Positions 7,756 through 13,778 of a stretch of 13,778 nt of DNA are shown one piece after another. This DNA is from Anaerolineales bacterium UBA6128 (GTDB taxonomy: Bacteria; Chloroflexota; Anaerolineae; UBA1429), in contig DIVQ01000131.1 in assembly GCA_002423325.1 (NCBI GenBank), positions 1 to 13,778 of the forward strand, given 5' to 3'. Below the pieces are notes generated by a model that did not search any database, was not told where the DNA came from, and was given only the letters and a program-made list of their open reading frames with translations. Both the position numbers and the translations under genes were made by a program. Positions within the stretch are counted from its first letter, which is position 1, and the number at the start of each line of letters is the position of its first letter.

Positions 7756-8673
7756 TCATAGCGCAGCCATCGGCACGACACCCGGCAGGTAGTCGCGCTT
7801 GATCTTGGCCACGTAGGTGTACAACGGGTCGACGAACTGCGTGACGCGCGCCTCCAACACCTGGCTTAGCAGCATGAACGCTTCGGGCTCCGGCATGCCG
7901 TAGGTGTCGGCCATCCAGTAGATTAACTGCTCAGTGGCGATGCGGAAGGCGTCTTCGGCAGGCCGCGCGCAGCCCACGGTGATGATGTGCGTGTCGTTCA
8001 CGATCCTGGGCCAGACCATGCGATTCGGTCGTGGCAGAAGCGTTGCGCTCAGCGTGACCCGCGCGCGGCATTCGATGCCGCCCCCGCCACAGATCTCTCC
8101 ATCGCCCATGATAGCGTGCACATCGCCGATATGCAAGAGCGCCCCGGACACATTGACGGGCAGGTAGAGCGTCGCGCCCTCACAGACCTCCTGCACATCC
8201 ATATTGCCCCCATAGCGGCCGGGCCACGCGTTGCTGAACACTTGCTCCGCGGGCGCCGTGCCCAGGGTCCCCACCATCGGGGCCACCGGCAACTTGAGCG
8301 CGTCGCTCCATTCCACGAAACCATCCCGGATCGCCACGGTGCGCGTTACCACCCCCCACTCGCGCTGGCGGATCCAGTCGGGAAAGGCCGAACTGCCCGG
8401 TCTGCTGGCAGTGTACCCGACCGCTTCGGGCACGACCTCGTGGATCTGCACCGCCACACACTGCACCGGCTCGGCTCCCTCCACGGCCACCACCACGCAG
8501 GGATTCGGTCCCGTTCCCAGTTCCGGCCGATAGACATCGGTCACGCTCCTGAGCCAGGGGCCGGAGCAGAGCTCGGTCTCCACTTGAATGGTCTCTCCCG
8601 GCACCACTGTCGCCGCAGGCCTGTTTTGCGCACTATGATAGCGGTATACGACGTCACGATTCACCCTACGCAT
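7756..8673 (-). CDS. Acetamidase/formamidase family protein
   Basis: This 305-residue protein belongs to the FmdA/AmdA family of metal-dependent cytoplasmic amidases, which hydrolyse short amides such as formamide or acetamide to the acid and ammonia. The family motifs appear in order: APMVGTLGTAP (131-141), GRYGGNMD (152-159) and HIGDVHAIMGDGEICGGGG (181-199), whose Asn, Asp and His residues are expected to form the metal site. The length matches the short bacterial branch. The start at 8673 is preferred over an upstream in-frame codon because AAGGAGGG ends about 7 nt before it, and the extra 20 residues would run back across a hairpin. The gene follows permease 2 after about 100 nt and precedes the glycyl radical enzyme by 42 nt. 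This position suggests it acts on the imported compound or on the radical enzyme's product; that is inference. Many family members have unknown substrates. Confidence 0.9.
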   Translation of the reverse strand: MRRVNRDVVYRYHSAQNRPAATVVPGETIQVETELCSGPWLRSVTDVYRPELGTGPNPCVVVAVEGAEPVQCVAVQIHEVVPEAVGYTASRPGSSAFPDWIRQREWGVVTRTVAIRDGFVEWSDALKLPVAPMVGTLGTAPAEQVFSNAWPGRYGGNMDVQEVCEGATLYLPVNVSGALLHIGDVHAIMGDGEICGGGGIECRARVTLSATLLPRPNRMVWPRIVNDTHIITVGCARPAEDAFRIATEQLIYWMADTYGMPEPEAFMLLSQVLEARVTQFVDPLYTYVAKIKRDYLPGVVPMAAL

Positions 8674-8679
8674 GGCAGT

Positions 8680-8685
8680 CCCTCC
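8680..8685 (-). promoter_or_regulatory. Ribosome binding site deciding the amidase start
   Basis: Minus-strand GGAGGG within AAGGAGGG is about 6 nt upstream of the ATG at 8673. It supports the shorter start over the longer frame that begins at 8733. Confidence 0.7.
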
Positions 8686-8709
8686 TTGCAGCCGATTCGT
8701 TAACTGAAA

Positions 8710-8748
8710 CGACGGCCCACCCCTGCACAACACCGGAATGGGCCGTCG
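8710..8748 (-). promoter_or_regulatory. Intercistronic hairpin between permease 2 and amidase
   Basis: A perfect 10-bp inverted repeat, CGACGGCCCA (8710-8719) and TGGGCCGTCG (8739-8748), encloses 19 nt. On the minus strand it is followed by TTTCAGTTAA, too weak for a full terminator. It may attenuate read-through from the transporter genes into the catabolic genes or mark an RNA processing and stability boundary. Confidence 0.65.
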
Positions 8749-8773
8749 AATGCGGACGACTGCTGATGTACGC

Positions 8774-9664
8774 TCAGAGCTTGAGCCCTTCGACAGCGCC
8801 GCGGATGAACCACTTTTGCATGAACACGAACACCAACACCGCTGGCAGCACCACCAGCAACATCACCGTGTAGGTCACGCCGGGCGATGGCAAGGTACGT
8901 GCCTGTGCCAGGTTGTTGGCAATCGTCGTGACACGCCACATACCGATTGGCAGCGTCATCTTGTCGGCGGAGCGGATAAAGGTCTGCGGCAGGATGAACT
9001 CACTCCATCCTCCCATGAACTTCATGATGCCCACCAACACCATGCCCGCCGTGGCCAGCGGGAACATGATCTGGAAAGCGATACGAAGGCTGTTGGCCCC
9101 GTCCACCTTGGCCGCATCCTCGATCTCGGATGGGATGTTCAGGAAAATCTGGCGCATCAGGAACAGCGCCGTGCCACCACCTCCCGTGTAGACGAGGATC
9201 AAGCCCCACAGCTTGTCGATCAATTTGAGCGTCCGCATAAGCGTATAGAGCGCCATCAGCGTGCCGCCTGCGGGGAGGAACATCAGCACAATGAAAAAGT
9301 AAAAGATGGCATCGCGCCCTCTGAATTTGAGCCGCGCGAACGCATAGCCCGCCAGCGACGCAATCGCAACCGTCAGCAGGGTACTCACCACCGTGGTATA
9401 GATGCTGTTCCGATACAGGATCAGCATGTAGGCTGCCCCCGAGCTCTGACCGCCTTCGCCGATCCCGCGAAACACATAGACATAGTTCATCACCGTGGGG
9501 TTGCGGGGCAGCAAGGAAGGCTTCAACTCGTAGAACTCTTCCAGCGTCTTGAAGGAGGACCCTGTCGTCCAGATGAACGGAAAGATGCCAAAGCTGGCAA
9601 TCAGGATCAGACACACGTGCAGCAGCACGCGCTTGATGGTCTTGTTGATCCGAGGCAAGTTCAT
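8774..9664 (-). CDS. Carbohydrate ABC transporter permease, MalG type
   Basis: This 296-residue inner-membrane protein has about six TM segments. It carries the EAA loop that docks on the ATPase, IEDAAKVDGANSLRIAFQI at 181-199, followed by MFPLA. The N-terminal helix (VCLILIASFGIFPFIWTTGSSFK) and the C-terminus FMQKWFIRGAVEGLKL are typical of the MalG/UgpE/LacG branch of sugar permeases. It should pair with the MalF-type permease just upstream and with the lipoprotein receptor. The start has GGGGGAG 8 nt upstream. Its last codons have a diverged copy in the gap before this gene (9734-9783), a trace of a lost second copy. No ATPase gene is linked, so the complex likely borrows a shared MsmK/UgpC-type ATPase encoded elsewhere. 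The substrate could be a sugar, oligosaccharide or polyol. Confidence 0.93.
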   Translation of the reverse strand: MNLPRINKTIKRVLLHVCLILIASFGIFPFIWTTGSSFKTLEEFYELKPSLLPRNPTVMNYVYVFRGIGEGGQSSGAAYMLILYRNSIYTTVVSTLLTVAIASLAGYAFARLKFRGRDAIFYFFIVLMFLPAGGTLMALYTLMRTLKLIDKLWGLILVYTGGGGTALFLMRQIFLNIPSEIEDAAKVDGANSLRIAFQIMFPLATAGMVLVGIMKFMGGWSEFILPQTFIRSADKMTLPIGMWRVTTIANNLAQARTLPSPGVTYTVMLLVVLPAVLVFVFMQKWFIRGAVEGLKL

Positions 9665-9733
9665 GATCGTTCTCCCCCTGTTGGGTTGCCTTGACGATGT
9701 GCCACGTGGCGCCTCCCCGAGACGACAGCCACG

Positions 9734-9783
9734 CGCTCAGAGTGCGGTCCCTCCACGGCCGAGCGGATGAACCGCCCCCGCAT
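9734..9783 (-). pseudogene. Remnant of a second MalG-type permease C-terminus
   Basis: In the 163-nt gap between the permease genes, the minus strand encodes MRGRFIRSAVEG. It aligns with MQKWFIRGAVEG, the end of the permease at 8774. My hand alignment of 9734-9783 with 8771-8821 on the plus strand gives about 35 identities in 51 columns with one gap. The shared blocks are GCGGATGAACC and the stop-codon context CGCTCAGAG. The one-base gap falls just before the stop and puts the old TGA out of frame. This looks like the tail of a deleted or replaced permease copy. No other part of such a gene is visible upstream. Confidence 0.6.
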
Positions 9784-9827
9784 CGACTCGGACGTGATCA
9801 CCACCGAACAATGCCGATCTATCGGTA

Positions 9828-10799
9828 CTAGGCCTTTTCGGTGGGGAACAGCTTGAACACAAGGCCGGCCAGAATCAGGTTGCACACGCCCGCAAAAAAG
9901 TTCATCGCCGCGCCATAGCCCATTCTGGCAGTCCCCTGGAACGACACCTGCCAGGAGTAAAGCGACAGGGTGCGCCCAATGGCCTGTGGCCCCGTTCCAA
10001 AGGTCCAGACGTTCACCAGACCGCCGCCCACCCAGCCAACGTTCGTCACAAGGTACAGCAGCATGATGTTGCGGATGCCGGGCAGCTCCACATGCAAAAG
10101 CGTCTGCAAGCCGTTGGCGCCGTCAATCTTGGCCGCGTCGTACAGCTCGCTCGGAATATTGTACAACCCAAGCAGGAAGAGCAGCATATTCCAGCCAAAG
10201 CCCTTCCAGATGGACGCCACCGCAATCGCTATCCAGTACCAGAAAAAGTCAGACGTCCACGCCGGAGGATTGGCCCAGATCTTGAGCGTGTCTCGAAGAA
10301 AATAGTTGACATAGCCAACATTTCCGTCGAGCAGGTACGTCCACATGGGCATGGCCGCCGCTTCCGGAATCACCCAGGCCAACGTGATGAGCACGCGATA
10401 CAAGGACGCCAGCTTGGGGTTTCTGACCCTGTTAAGCATCACGGCAGTAAACAGCGCCAGGGCAAACGTGAAAGGCACAGTCCAGGCCCACATGTTAAAG
10501 GAGGCCTTGATTCCCTGGATCACCGCCTTGTCCTTGAACATCTTGACAAAGTTCTCAAAACCGCAGAACGAGGCCAGTATTGGCCACGTCTCGGGCTTGA
10601 ACATCCGGTAGTCCTGGAAGGCGATCAGAATGCCGCGAATATACGGATAGCCACTGAAAAGCATCCACATCGCGACCAGGGGCAGGATGAAAACATAGCC
10701 CTCGATACTGCCCCAGCCCTCGCGTCTGATGTTGCGGACGCTCTCGAAAAAGGCCGCAAACTTGCCCTTTTCCTGCTCGGTCACTGCCGTAGCTGTCAT
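9828..10799 (-). CDS. Carbohydrate ABC transporter permease, MalF type
   Basis: This 323-residue inner-membrane protein has a cytoplasmic N-terminal tail of about 30 residues and then six or so TM segments. The first is EGYVFILPLVAMWMLFSGYP (33-52). The EAA loop that contacts the ATPase reads ELYDAAKIDGANGLQTLLHV at 218-237, followed by ELPGI. The first-helix pattern and length fit the MalF/UgpA/LacF branch. The start at 10799 (MTATAVTEQ) has AAAGGA 8 nt upstream; an extension to 10853 would add 18 Cys/Arg-rich residues with no ribosome site and is not favoured. It forms the translocation pore with the MalG-type permease downstream. It lies 391 nt after the solute-binding protein, an unusually long gap for such operons. 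Confidence 0.93.
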   Translation of the reverse strand: MTATAVTEQEKGKFAAFFESVRNIRREGWGSIEGYVFILPLVAMWMLFSGYPYIRGILIAFQDYRMFKPETWPILASFCGFENFVKMFKDKAVIQGIKASFNMWAWTVPFTFALALFTAVMLNRVRNPKLASLYRVLITLAWVIPEAAAMPMWTYLLDGNVGYVNYFLRDTLKIWANPPAWTSDFFWYWIAIAVASIWKGFGWNMLLFLLGLYNIPSELYDAAKIDGANGLQTLLHVELPGIRNIMLLYLVTNVGWVGGGLVNVWTFGTGPQAIGRTLSLYSWQVSFQGTARMGYGAAMNFFAGVCNLILAGLVFKLFPTEKA

Positions 10800-11138
10800 G
10801 AGCCCTGTCCTTTCTTGCGCGCAATCAGAAGCCAGGCAACTGCGGACCTGCACATCACCGGTCTTGCCCCCGGCCGACAGCGCATAACGCGACGCAGCTG
10901 GAGTCCTGCCAGTCGACCGGGCTCTGGCGTAACTCCGGTCCGACCAAGCGCCAGGTGTCAGGTAGCCGCGAGCCCGCGACCCTCGCGCGGCAACGCTGCA
11001 GAGCGCAGCTTTGACCGGAAATGCGCCGGATGCCGTGCCGTCTCCGATCGACGCTCACCGGCGTCACCGATTCCGCCGAACCGCGAACTGTGAGCAGCTC
11101 TGCCCGCGAGCGGGGTGATGATAGCAGCTGATAACGCA
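10800..11138. other. Gene-free stretch between solute-binding protein and permease 1
   Basis: I find no gene here. Frames that stay open on either strand are Arg-, Ser- and Cys-rich and have no ribosome sites. Minus-strand promoter boxes of good quality were not found. A short direct repeat (CGGTGA twice, near 11050-11070) and small GC-rich inverted repeats are present, but none is strong enough to name. It could be a long intercistronic RNA segment or eroded sequence. Confidence 0.5.
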
Positions 11139-11166
11139 GCAAGGGGAGGAGTAGGCCTCCCCTTGC
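11139..11166 (-). promoter_or_regulatory. Very stable hairpin after the solute-binding protein gene
   Basis: GCAAGGGGAGG (11139-11149) pairs perfectly with CCTCCCCTTGC (11156-11166) around a 6-nt loop, starting 25 nt past the stop codon. On the minus strand no T-run follows (TGCGTTATC), so it is not a simple intrinsic terminator. Hairpins in this place in sugar ABC operons typically protect the receptor mRNA and reduce read-through, which gives more receptor than permease; that role is inferred. Confidence 0.75.
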
Positions 11167-11190
11167 CTCTCTTCAGCAGACTCGCACAGC

Positions 11191-12597
11191 CTATTCGGCT
11201 TCGGCCATCTTGGCCTGGATCTCGTCCATCGCGTCCTTCATCGCCTGCTCCGCGCTCTTCTGGCCCTGGAGGTAGGCGACGTACTGCGGCCCGATGACGG
11301 TGTTCTCCATGCCGTACCACGGGGTGATTGGCGCCGGGACGGCGTTCTCCAGCAGCGGGAGCAGGTTCAGCGCCCAGTTGCGGGTAACGTCATTCTCGTT
11401 CACATAGTTCTCATAGTTATAGTACCAGGCGCTCAACTTGCCGCCCTTGAACACGCCCGCGCCCATGGGCGGGTTCTCCGGATCCATCGCCCAGACGTAA
11501 AAGTCGGTGACGGCCTGCGGATAGGGCGCGGCCTTGAACAGGTCAGCGCAGCTGAACCAGAACATGGTGCCGGGCTTGCTGACACGCGGGTTGCCAATGG
11601 GCGTCGGCACCATCGCCAGCTTGTCATAGCCAAACACCATACCGCCGCGGCTGCCCTCGCCGTGCATCATGATCTCGGCTGCCAGCTTGCCGGGATACAG
11701 AATGGTCTCCCAGCCGCCTGCTGTCTCCCAGCCTTGCGGGGCCAGGCCAGCATCGACGCACTTTTTGGTCCACTCCATAGCCTCGTACCAGCCCTCGTCA
11801 AAGATGTTGACAAGGCCCTGATCGGTGTAGAGATTCTCTGGAAGGCTGTACACCTGCTGCATGGCCGCGGGATAGCGCCACAGGCAGTTCGGGATGGGAG
11901 CAAAGCCCCAGACGCCCTCAGCCTTGTAGGCCTCCTGCACTTCCTTGCAGACCTCGAACAGATCGTCCATGGTCTTGGGCGGTTCGTTCTGACCCACCGC
12001 GGCGAAATAGTCCTTGCGGTAGATCAAGGCATCGACGTCCGCTTGGAGCGGCCAGTTGTACCATTGACCCTGATACGAGCAGTCGCCCTGTGCTGACTTC
12101 AGGAACTTGCCGGGACCAAAGAGCCTTTCCTTGGCTTCCTGATACTGGGACGTCTCCGCGAACGGGTCGATCGGCTGGACCGTGCCGAGCGTGATCGTAT
12201 TGGCCAGTTGCAGGAAGGGCGTCATGCAGTTGTGGCCGTTCCACGGAACCTCTTCGCCAGACGCCATCATTTCTACCAGCACGGGATCTTCAGACATCTT
12301 GCCCGCGGGGTCAAAGACAATCGTCACCTGGTCTTCTTCGCGCTCGGGCAGAGCGTTGAACGCCGCCGCCTGCTGGTCGAACGGCATTTCCGATTCCATC
12401 CAGCCGCAACGCGCGATGCGAACTTCCTTCTTGCCTTCCTGCTCGACCACCTTCTCTACGACGGTGGTCACTTGCTTCTCGACGACCTTCTCTACCTCTC
12501 TCGTGACCTCCACCGTCTTGGTGCAGGAGGCCAGAGCGGCGCCCCCCATCGCCATACCGGCGAGCTGCAGGAATTTACGACGCGATGTCTTCTCCAT
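11191..12597 (-). CDS. ABC transporter solute-binding lipoprotein, carbohydrate type
   Basis: This 468-residue protein is an extracellular family 1 solute-binding protein. It begins MEKTSRRKFLQLAG with a twin-arginine export motif (Arg6, Arg7). A hydrophobic stretch follows, then a lipobox LASC with the lipidated Cys at 25, so it should be exported folded by Tat and anchored to the membrane. Residues 28-52 form a Val/Glu/Lys/Thr heptad-like linker (VTREVEKVVEKQVTTVVEKV), a style I associate with Chloroflexota receptors. The rest has the features of sugar receptors, including WYNWPLQADVDALIYRKDYF, a lid region rich in aromatic residues, and WAMDPENPPMGAG. The start at 12597 has AGGAG 8 nt upstream and is the only start that places the signal at the N-terminus. 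It is the first gene of the transporter operon. The ligand is unknown; the many Trp and Tyr residues suit a carbohydrate. Confidence 0.93.
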   Translation of the reverse strand: MEKTSRRKFLQLAGMAMGGAALASCTKTVEVTREVEKVVEKQVTTVVEKVVEQEGKKEVRIARCGWMESEMPFDQQAAAFNALPEREEDQVTIVFDPAGKMSEDPVLVEMMASGEEVPWNGHNCMTPFLQLANTITLGTVQPIDPFAETSQYQEAKERLFGPGKFLKSAQGDCSYQGQWYNWPLQADVDALIYRKDYFAAVGQNEPPKTMDDLFEVCKEVQEAYKAEGVWGFAPIPNCLWRYPAAMQQVYSLPENLYTDQGLVNIFDEGWYEAMEWTKKCVDAGLAPQGWETAGGWETILYPGKLAAEIMMHGEGSRGGMVFGYDKLAMVPTPIGNPRVSKPGTMFWFSCADLFKAAPYPQAVTDFYVWAMDPENPPMGAGVFKGGKLSAWYYNYENYVNENDVTRNWALNLLPLLENAVPAPITPWYGMENTVIGPQYVAYLQGQKSAEQAMKDAMDEIQAKMAEAE

Positions 12598-12701
12598 TAC
12601 GGGATCTCCTCTCTCGTTCTGTACGGGCCAAACTACCCTGCACGACCAAGGAACCAGATGCAGACGATGACTCGCAACTGGATGCCGCAACCCGAAAGGG
12701 T

Positions 12702-12722
12702 CTATGGCACCCGACTGTGCAT
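12702..12722 (-). CDS. Possible six-codon leader peptide (MHSRVP)
   Basis: AAAGGAG (12728-12734) lies 5 nt before ATG CAC AGT CGG GTG CCA TAG, a better ribosome site than most genes in the window have. The stop is about 105 nt ahead of the receptor start. It could be a regulatory upstream ORF or a chance match; no run of regulatory codons is seen and no attenuator hairpin directly follows. Confidence 0.3.
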   Translation of the reverse strand: MHSRVP

Positions 12723-12939
12723 AGACACTCCTTTCCCGGATGCTGTTTGCGGCACATGGGCGCCAGGGGCGTACGATGGCCGGCGACCGGCAGGAACAAG
12801 TGGATAAATGAGCACCGAGTAAGCGGATGTGGACACAGAGGGGGGGGATTCGTTGACACACACACAACACGCAGCGCCCGTCATGTGGGCGTTACAGAGA
12901 TCAGGTCCGACCGCACGCGAAGCCTTGTTGACTGACTCG

Positions 12940-12961
12940 TTCACGCACTTCACCCGTGAAC
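12940..12961. promoter_or_regulatory. Inverted repeat, possible operator
   Basis: GTTCAC and GTGAAC flank 11 nt, and a nested TTCAC-CC-GTGAA shares the right arm. It lies about 180 nt downstream of the predicted transcription start, so it may act as a repressor roadblock or an RNA hairpin. No regulator gene is present in the window. Confidence 0.3.
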
Positions 12962-13137
12962 TAGCTGGCGTGGGCGCTACGACAACCGCTGCGTTGCGCT
13001 TGTATAGATTGACTGCATTCCGTATCCGCGACAGGGCCCTCGTGGCGTCCCTTGCGGACACTGCAATTGGCGTGAGGAACTATCGGTTGATAGGCATCCC
13101 TTCGCAAGAGGTTCGTACTTTGGTCCAAGACGGTATA

Positions 13138-13167
13138 ATCATACCATACAGGAATATCTCTTGTCAA
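13138..13167 (-). promoter_or_regulatory. Strong sigma70 promoter upstream of the transporter operon
   Basis: A consensus -35 TTGACA (13162-13167) is separated by 18 nt from a -10 TATGAT (13138-13143), both on the minus strand. Transcription should start near 13131. It is 34 nt beyond the prs stop and is the best promoter in the window. The next gene on this strand is the receptor, about 530 nt downstream. Confidence 0.75.
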
Positions 13168-13200
13168 GGCTCTTTCGGGCTGGCAGACTGCGGATTCGGG

Positions 13201-13778
13201 CTAATCAGTGATGCGCCCAAAATCCGGGGCGTAGCTTGAGAGCACCGAAGCCACCGATTCGCCGCGGTGCACTGCGCCGATGATGTTGCCCAGCCACTCG
13301 CCCAGGTGAATCACGCGCAGGTTCGGCAGCTTGGCGCGTGTGGAAGCCGTGATAGGCTGCGTGTTCGTGCACACCATCCTGCAAAAGCCCGCCTGAGCCA
13401 GGTTGTTGACCGCTGATCCCGAAAAGGTCGGATGGACAAAGCTGGCATAGATGTCCCTGGCGCCCGCCTCCCGCAGGATCTCGGCTGCGCCCAGCATCGT
13501 GTTGCCCACGTCCACCTCGTCATCGACGATGACCACATTGCAGCCAGACACGTCGCCGATCACCGTCAAACTGTCGGTCTCGCTGCCACGGCGCCGCTTT
13601 TCCACAAAGGCAACGGGGGCGTGCAGCGCCTCGGCAAAGTTGCGCGCCTTTTTCGCGAATCCGAGGTCCGCAGCTACCACGCACAGGTTCGGGATCTGCA
13701 TCGCGGCGATGTAGCCGCTGAGTAACGGGAATACGGACAACTCGTCGCCGGGGATGTCAAAAAAGCCCTGGATCTGTC
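13201..13778 (-). CDS. prs: Ribose-phosphate pyrophosphokinase, C-terminal part (cut by window edge)
   Basis: The visible 191 residues are the C-terminal two thirds of a PRPP synthetase, which transfers pyrophosphate from ATP to ribose 5-phosphate in the cytoplasm to supply nucleotide, His and Trp synthesis. The frame enters from the edge with QIQGFFDIP, a typical stretch of the family that contains no start codon, so the gene begins outside. Further marks are VVAADLGFAKKARNFAEAL, the KRR loop (60-62 of the fragment) and the PRPP-binding loop VVIVDDEVDVGNT (81-93). This loop departs from the usual DTGGT-type ending: Val for Thr and Asn for Gly. The rest, including FVHPTFSGSAV and CTNTQPI, is normal for the family. 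It ends 34 nt before the promoter of the next operon; no terminator was found between. An amidotransferase-type phosphoribosyltransferase is unlikely. Confidence 0.88.
   Translation of the reverse strand, partial: QIQGFFDIPGDELSVFPLLSGYIAAMQIPNLCVVAADLGFAKKARNFAEALHAPVAFVEKRRRGSETDSLTVIGDVSGCNVVIVDDEVDVGNTMLGAAEILREAGARDIYASFVHPTFSGSAVNNLAQAGFCRMVCTNTQPITASTRAKLPNLRVIHLGEWLGNIIGAVHRGESVASVLSSYAPDFGRITD

Larger units (their letters stand above)
12598..13200. other. 600-bp gene-free region between prs and the transporter operon
   Basis: Neither strand holds a convincing protein. The longest frames (about 120-136 codons) have unbiased codon use, lack ribosome sites and resemble nothing I know. 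What it does hold is a strong minus-strand promoter (13138-13167), an inverted repeat at 12940-12961, a CA/TG dinucleotide tract with a G7 run (12841-12870), and a six-codon mini-ORF with a good ribosome site near 12702-12734. It is best read as the regulatory region and long 5' leader of the transporter operon. Confidence 0.6.

Noticed and set aside
10092..11093. Long plus-strand open frame opposite permease 1
   Set aside because: It is an antisense shadow of a clear permease gene, rich in Arg, Gln and His with no motif.
12841..12870. CA/TG dinucleotide tract with a G7 run, considered as a repeat array or phase-variation tract
   Set aside because: It is too short and lies in no gene, and there is no start codon or promoter spacing on which slippage would act.
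12702..13061. Minus-strand open frame of 119 codons, considered as a LacI-type regulator remnant (SSRVKCVNES looked faintly like TVSRVLN)
   Set aside because: The match is too short, no helix-turn-helix pattern or effector domain follows, and the composition is not protein-like. Only the last six codons have a ribosome site.
13120..13139. Plus-strand TATAAT at 13134-13139 as a promoter
   Set aside because: No -35 box sits at a proper distance and no plus-strand gene follows. It is largely the complement of the minus-strand -10 region.
12829..13239. Plus-strand open frame of 136 codons between prs and the transporter operon
   Set aside because: It has no ribosome site, no recognisable motif and no biased codon use, and it runs against a strong promoter and overlaps the prs 3' end.

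Overview
The window is GC-rich bacterial DNA, most likely from a member of the Chloroflexota (Anaerolineae/Caldilineae-like). The main clue is the solute-binding lipoprotein at 11191-12597. It has a twin-arginine lipoprotein signal followed by a Val/Glu/Lys/Thr-rich linker of the 'VEKVVEK' type, which I associate with that phylum. This is inference from memory of the families, not from a search.

Left part, plus strand: an HpcH/HpaI-type aldolase (105-857), behind a plausible sigma70 promoter, is followed by a 12-TM MFS transporter (903-2186). They form a small uptake-and-cleavage pair. A hairpin terminator at 2272-2296 separates them from everything else, which lies on the minus strand and converges on them.

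Minus strand, in transcription order from the right edge. The 3' end of a ribose-phosphate pyrophosphokinase gene (13201 to the edge) comes first. Next is a gene-free stretch of about 600 bp holding an excellent promoter (TTGACA-N18-TATGAT at 13138-13167). A long catabolic cluster follows: sugar-type ABC solute-binding lipoprotein, permease 1 and permease 2 (with no ATPase gene), an acetamidase/formamidase-family protein, a glycyl radical enzyme of the pyruvate formate-lyase family, a cytoplasmic Asp-box (sialidase-like) protein, and a LiaF-like membrane protein. The cluster ends in two decayed genes: a six-hairpin-glycosidase-like pseudogene with two in-frame stops and a frameshift, and a frameshifted multi-TM protein.

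Working model (inference): the cluster imports a carbohydrate-derived compound through the ABC transporter and degrades it anaerobically by radical chemistry, with amide hydrolysis and Asp-box enzyme steps. The substrate cannot be read from the sequence. The most interesting points are the glycyl radical enzyme of unknown substrate beside an amidase with no activase in view; a 50-nt remnant of a second MalG-type permease C-terminus between the two permease genes; a promoter about 530 nt upstream of the transporter operon with a leader that contains a six-codon mini-ORF with a strong ribosome binding site; and strong intercistronic hairpins that probably set different expression levels within the operon.

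I saw no tRNA, rRNA, CRISPR array, insertion sequence or phage gene.
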